Of a stretch of 64,000 nt of DNA, positions 63,376 through 64,000 are shown piece after piece. Source of the DNA: Virgisporangium aliadipatigenens (GTDB lineage Bacteria > Actinomycetota > Actinomycetes > Mycobacteriales > Micromonosporaceae); contig NZ_BOPF01000008.1 in the NCBI RefSeq assembly GCF_016863615.1, positions 248,001 through 312,000 of the forward strand. The letters run 5' to 3'. Within the stretch, counting starts at the first letter, position 1, and each line of letters opens with the position of its first letter. The position numbers and the translations under genes were made by a program. The notes beneath the pieces are model-generated. The model made no database searches and was not told where the DNA came from. It saw only the letters and a program-made list of their open reading frames with translations.

Positions 63376-63440
63376 GAGCTTCATTGCCACGGTCCGTCGC
63401 GGGCACGACCGCTGCTCCCGCGGCGGACCGCTCCGGCCCT
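63374..63440 (+). repeat. Stop-codon-adjacent dispersed element, copy B
   Basis: Starts in the miaB TAA stop codon and aligns with copy A at 38775-38840: shared GAGCTT, GTCCGTCG, GCACGACCG, TGCTCCCGCG and ACCGCTCCGG. It lies directly ahead of the large hairpin at 63471. Same role and doubts as copy A. Confidence 0.5.
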
Positions 63441-63470
63441 GGGGGCCTCCGCTGCCAGGCCCGCGTACAC

Positions 63471-63531
63471 AAGTAGTGGGGCCTTACGCAGGTCACCGAA
63501 CCGGTTTGACCTGCGTAAGGCCCCACTACTT
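63471..63531. terminator. 25-base-pair perfect hairpin between miaB and DUF349 gene
   Basis: Perfect 25-base arms at 63471-63495 (begins AAGTAGTGGGGCCTTACG) and 63507-63531 (ends GGCCCCACTACTT), loop CCGAACCGGTT, which is itself partly symmetric. It sits between the convergent stops at 63375 and 63539 and would form an exceptionally stable structure in either transcript. Confidence 0.75.
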
Positions 63532-63538
63532 ACGGCGC

Positions 63539-64000
63539 TCAGCCCGCGTGTTCGGCCAGGGCCAGGAAGCGGCGCTTGGACTCCAACGCCTGCTCCGCCT
63601 CCTTGATCCGGCGCTGGTCGCCGGCCGCCTGCGCGCGCGCCAGCCGCTGCTCGGCCTCGGCGACCTGCTCCCGCATCTGGGCCAGCAGCGGGTTGTCCTG
63701 CGGGGCCGTGCGGCGCCACGCGGCGTCCATCGCCGACTTGACCTTGTCCTCGACCGCGCGCAGCCGCCGGTCCAGCCCGCCGCCCGCGTCGCGGGGCAGC
63801 CGGCCGACGTCGTGCCACTGGCCCTGGATCTCGCGGAACTTCTGCTGCGCGGCCTTCGGGTCGGCGTCCACGTCGATCTGCTCGGCCTCGGCCAGCAGGG
63901 CCTGCTTGCGCTCGAGGTTGCCCTTCAGCTCCGCGTCCCGCGCCGAGAACGTCTCGCTGCGCCGGCTGAAGAACGCGTCCTGGGCCGCGCGGAAGCGTTC
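63539..64000 (-). CDS. DUF349 domain protein (C-terminal part only)
   Basis: The last 153 residues of a protein whose start lies right of the window. The sequence is coiled-coil, Lys/Arg/Glu/Ala-rich: ERFRAAQDAFFSRRSETFSARDAELKGNLERKQALLAEAE, then DPKAAQQKFREIQGQWHDVGRLPRD and AMDAAWRRTAPQDNPLLAQMREQVAEAEQRLARAQAAGDQRRIKEAEQALES. DUF349 repeats (WxxxGxxPR/D) are clear. The function is unknown. Convergent with miaB, as Rv2731 is in mycobacteria. Confidence 0.85.
   Translation of the reverse strand, partial: ERFRAAQDAFFSRRSETFSARDAELKGNLERKQALLAEAEQIDVDADPKAAQQKFREIQGQWHDVGRLPRDAGGGLDRRLRAVEDKVKSAMDAAWRRTAPQDNPLLAQMREQVAEAEQRLARAQAAGDQRRIKEAEQALESKRRFLALAEHAG

Overview
The window is a 64 kb piece of a very GC-rich actinobacterial chromosome. 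It starts inside pnp and ends inside a DUF349 gene. ThyX instead of ThyA, a putative F420-type LLM oxidoreductase, ClgR/PspA/PspM, a UdgX-type glycosylase, many GTG/TTG starts and the core gene order all point to an actinomycete. Family Micromonosporaceae (Actinoplanes/Micromonospora-like) is the best guess, but that is an inference from gene content and style, not a database match. From memory, the backbone follows the order seen in Mycobacterium tuberculosis: pnp - M16 peptidase - dapB - thyX - dapA - rnj - ftsK - pgsA - clgR - pspA - pspM - DUF3046 - recA - recX - miaB - DUF349. Accessory genes are inserted between these blocks.

Layout. (1) 1-7.7 kb: RNA turnover (pnp), M16 peptidase, dapB, a GNAT convergent with dapB, a GT87 mannosyltransferase, a YcaQ-like DNA glycosylase and a DUF2752 protein. 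(2) 7.7-9.1 kb: a leftward RHH regulator/DUF4097 pair with an operator-like array of octamers in helical phase. (3) 9.1-17.1 kb: thyX-dapA-rnj, a purine-type NCS2 permease, DUF2784 and ftsK. (4) 17.1-23.1 kb: a Cys-rich HTH regulator, DUF3291, rimO-pgsA-cinA overlapping genes, then the clgR-pspA-pspM envelope-stress genes. (5) 23.2-47.5 kb: a mosaic accessory region of small regulator/enzyme pairs (AraC, GNAT, Nei2, SAM hydrolase, acyltransferase, EamA, LLM oxidoreductase, flavin reductase, Lhr helicase, MarR-GNAT, secreted hydrolase/MFS/GntR, PPOX/MocR/UdgX, lipoprotein, MFS). It includes one probable gene remnant and one duplication scar. (6) 47.5-52.7 kb: DUF3046, recA with an SOS box, recX with an unusually long N-terminus, and rny. 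(7) 52.7-61 kb, leftward: an unusual Hsp70-ATPase / Pro-Gly linker / transmembrane / LivJ-type ligand-binding fusion, followed by a glutamate-type ABC transporter (gluABCD). (8) 61.1-64 kb: surE, miaB and, convergent, the DUF349 gene.

How the genes work together. Lysine/diaminopimelate synthesis (dapA, dapB), dTMP synthesis (thyX), RNA processing (pnp, rnj, rny), translation modification (rimO, miaB), chromosome segregation and repair (ftsK, recA, recX, lhr, nei2, udgX, ycaQ-like) and envelope stress (clgR-pspA-pspM, pgsA) are all present as intact genes. The most unusual object is the 1433-residue fusion at 52749-57050. It joins an intracellular actin-fold ATPase to an apparently extracytoplasmic type-I solute-binding domain through about 690 residues of repetitive Pro/Gly sequence and a single membrane span. 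It looks like a receptor whose cytoplasmic output is an Hsp70-type ATPase, and it sits directly downstream of an amino-acid transporter operon.

No tRNA, rRNA, CRISPR array, prophage or insertion sequence was recognised. No stretch longer than 300 bases lacks a gene; the longest gaps (50565-50857, 58145-58426, 38777-38975) are described as features. Coordinates of starts were chosen by reading frame, ribosome-binding site and family conservation; alternatives are noted.
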